7,888 bases of DNA from Parvibaculum sp. (GTDB lineage: Bacteria > Pseudomonadota > Alphaproteobacteria > Parvibaculales > Parvibaculaceae): contig JAGUWA010000324.1 of the NCBI GenBank assembly GCA_020062605.1, forward strand, positions 1 to 7,888, written 5' to 3'. Each line of letters opens with the position of its first letter. Within the stretch, counting starts at the first letter, position 1. The notes beneath the pieces are model-generated. The model was not told the DNA's origin. It was given only the letters and a program-made list of their open reading frames with translations, and did not search any database. The position numbers and the translations under genes were made by a program. Below are positions 7,390 to 7,888 of the stretch, one piece after another.

Positions 7390-7414
7390 CAGGTTCGGTC
7401 GTGAATTCGGATCC

Positions 7415-7429
7415 GGAGCGCTACGCTCC
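7415..7429. other. Small inverted repeat after the rhodanese stop codon
   Basis: GGAGCG (7415-7420) and CGCTCC (7424-7429) flank a 3-base loop. It lies three bases past the rhodanese stop and upstream (in the minus-strand sense) of the larger hairpin. It has no T-run and may only stabilise the 3' end of the transcript. Confidence 0.4.
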
Positions 7430-7432
7430 CGC

Positions 7433-7750
7433 TTATCCCTGCTTGATGGGAAGGCCCGCTTTTTTCCAGCCTTCGATCCCGCCGGTCATCTCGAAGAGTT
7501 CGCCCTCGCAGGTGGCGGCGAGACGCCCGGCGTTGGACGTCGTTCGCATTCCGCCCTTGCAGTGAAAGATGACCTTCTTCTTTCCAAGCTTGCGGAGGTC
7601 GTGACCATCGAGCTCCGAAAGCGGCACGAGATGCGAACCCGGAATATGCTCCTGTGCGTGCTCGCTTGGCTCGCGAATATCGATAAGGACCGTATCGCCC
7701 GATTCCAGCCACTTCTTGACAGTTGCGGCGTCGATTGGTTTGAGACTCAT
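7433..7750 (-). CDS. Single-domain rhodanese sulfurtransferase (YgaP/GlpE-like)
   Basis: The 105-aa product is one rhodanese domain, which passes sulfane sulfur between thiols through an active-site cysteine persulfide. It shows LIDIREPSE (22-30) with the usual EHIPGSHLVPL segment (34-44), the active loop C64-KGGMRT (FHCKGGMRT, 62-70), and the C-terminal GGIEGWKKAGLPI (about 90-102). The closest recollection is the rhodanese half of E. coli YgaP, which has IFHC at the same place and ends in GWKKAGLPV. There is no signal peptide or membrane segment, so it is probably cytoplasmic. AAAGGGAAA precedes the ATG. Its start overlaps the stop of the ArsR-type gene in ATGA, so the two are translationally coupled. 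In this setting it could supply glutathione persulfide to the dioxygenase or form thiosulfate from sulfite; which of these is not shown by the sequence. Confidence 0.92.
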   Translation of the reverse strand: MSLKPIDAATVKKWLESGDTVLIDIREPSEHAQEHIPGSHLVPLSELDGHDLRKLGKKKVIFHCKGGMRTTSNAGRLAATCEGELFEMTGGIEGWKKAGLPIKQG

Positions 7751-7888
7751 GTGCGCTTTCCCTTTCTGCCGGCTCTACCCGCCGGCGGACAATAGATATC
7801 GGCCAGCGTCTCGATGATGCGTTGAGCTTCCGGGCTTGCCAGCCTGTAGTAGATCGTCTGCGAAACGCGCCGCGTCGCGACGAGCCCC
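7747..7888 (-). CDS. ArsR-family repressor, BigR/SqrR-like persulfide sensor (C-terminal 45 residues; start beyond right edge)
   Basis: Only the end of this protein is inside the window. The first visible residues, GLVATRRVSQTIYYRLASPE, are the wing of a winged-helix ArsR domain (beta-hairpin with TRR...YYRL), followed by the last helix, AQRIIETLADIYC, and a basic tail ending in RKGKRT. The cysteine in ADIYC aligns by eye with the second reactive cysteine of BigR and SqrR (in a similar IFC context), which forms a disulfide or polysulfide bridge with a cysteine near residue 42 in response to persulfides. That first cysteine would be outside the window. The stop overlaps the rhodanese start by 4 bp. 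Control of the surrounding sulfide genes is inferred from the family and location. A metal-sensing ArsR is the alternative, but no metal-binding motif is visible in this fragment. Confidence 0.85.
   Translation of the reverse strand, partial: GLVATRRVSQTIYYRLASPEAQRIIETLADIYCPPAGRAGRKGKRT

Overview
The window looks like a chromosomal segment of an alphaproteobacterium, most likely of the Rhizobiales/Hyphomicrobiales (inference from high GC, codon style and gene content; no marker gene is present to fix the genus). Nearly all of it is coding, and most of it is one theme: sensing, oxidising and handling hydrogen sulfide and persulfides.

Layout. Positions 1-386 (minus) hold the N-terminal part of mtgA, a peptidoglycan glycosyltransferase. 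It is a housekeeping gene and marks the left border. A 140-bp gap containing a perfect 9-bp inverted repeat separates it from a divergent persulfide dioxygenase gene (blh/ETHE1 family, 527-1390, plus). This converges on a type I-like sulfide:quinone oxidoreductase gene (1402-2694, minus), which follows a small DUF2892 membrane protein gene (2741-2941, minus) in one apparent operon. An AT-rich 209-bp divergent promoter region (2942-3150) separates that operon from a plus-strand pair: an RND periplasmic adaptor (3151-4125) and an RND permease (4122-7376), overlapping by 4 bp. A hairpin at 7362-7389 encloses the permease stop codon. The minus-strand pair on the right is the C-terminal end of an ArsR-type repressor of the BigR/SqrR kind (7747 to the window edge), overlapping by 4 bp with a single-domain rhodanese gene (7433-7750).

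How the parts may work together (family knowledge plus inference). SQR oxidises sulfide at the membrane, reduces quinone and puts sulfane sulfur on a thiol acceptor. The dioxygenase turns glutathione persulfide into sulfite and glutathione. The rhodanese moves sulfane sulfur between carriers. The DUF2892 protein and the rhodanese resemble the two halves of E. coli YgaP, here encoded separately. The ArsR-type protein keeps the C-terminal cysteine expected of a persulfide sensor and is the natural candidate regulator of the set. The unusual element is the RND pump, whose substrate is unknown and which lies between the sulfide genes and their putative regulator. No outer-membrane channel, sulfite exporter or sulfite oxidase gene is visible here. 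No tRNA, rRNA, CRISPR, insertion sequence or phage gene was seen.
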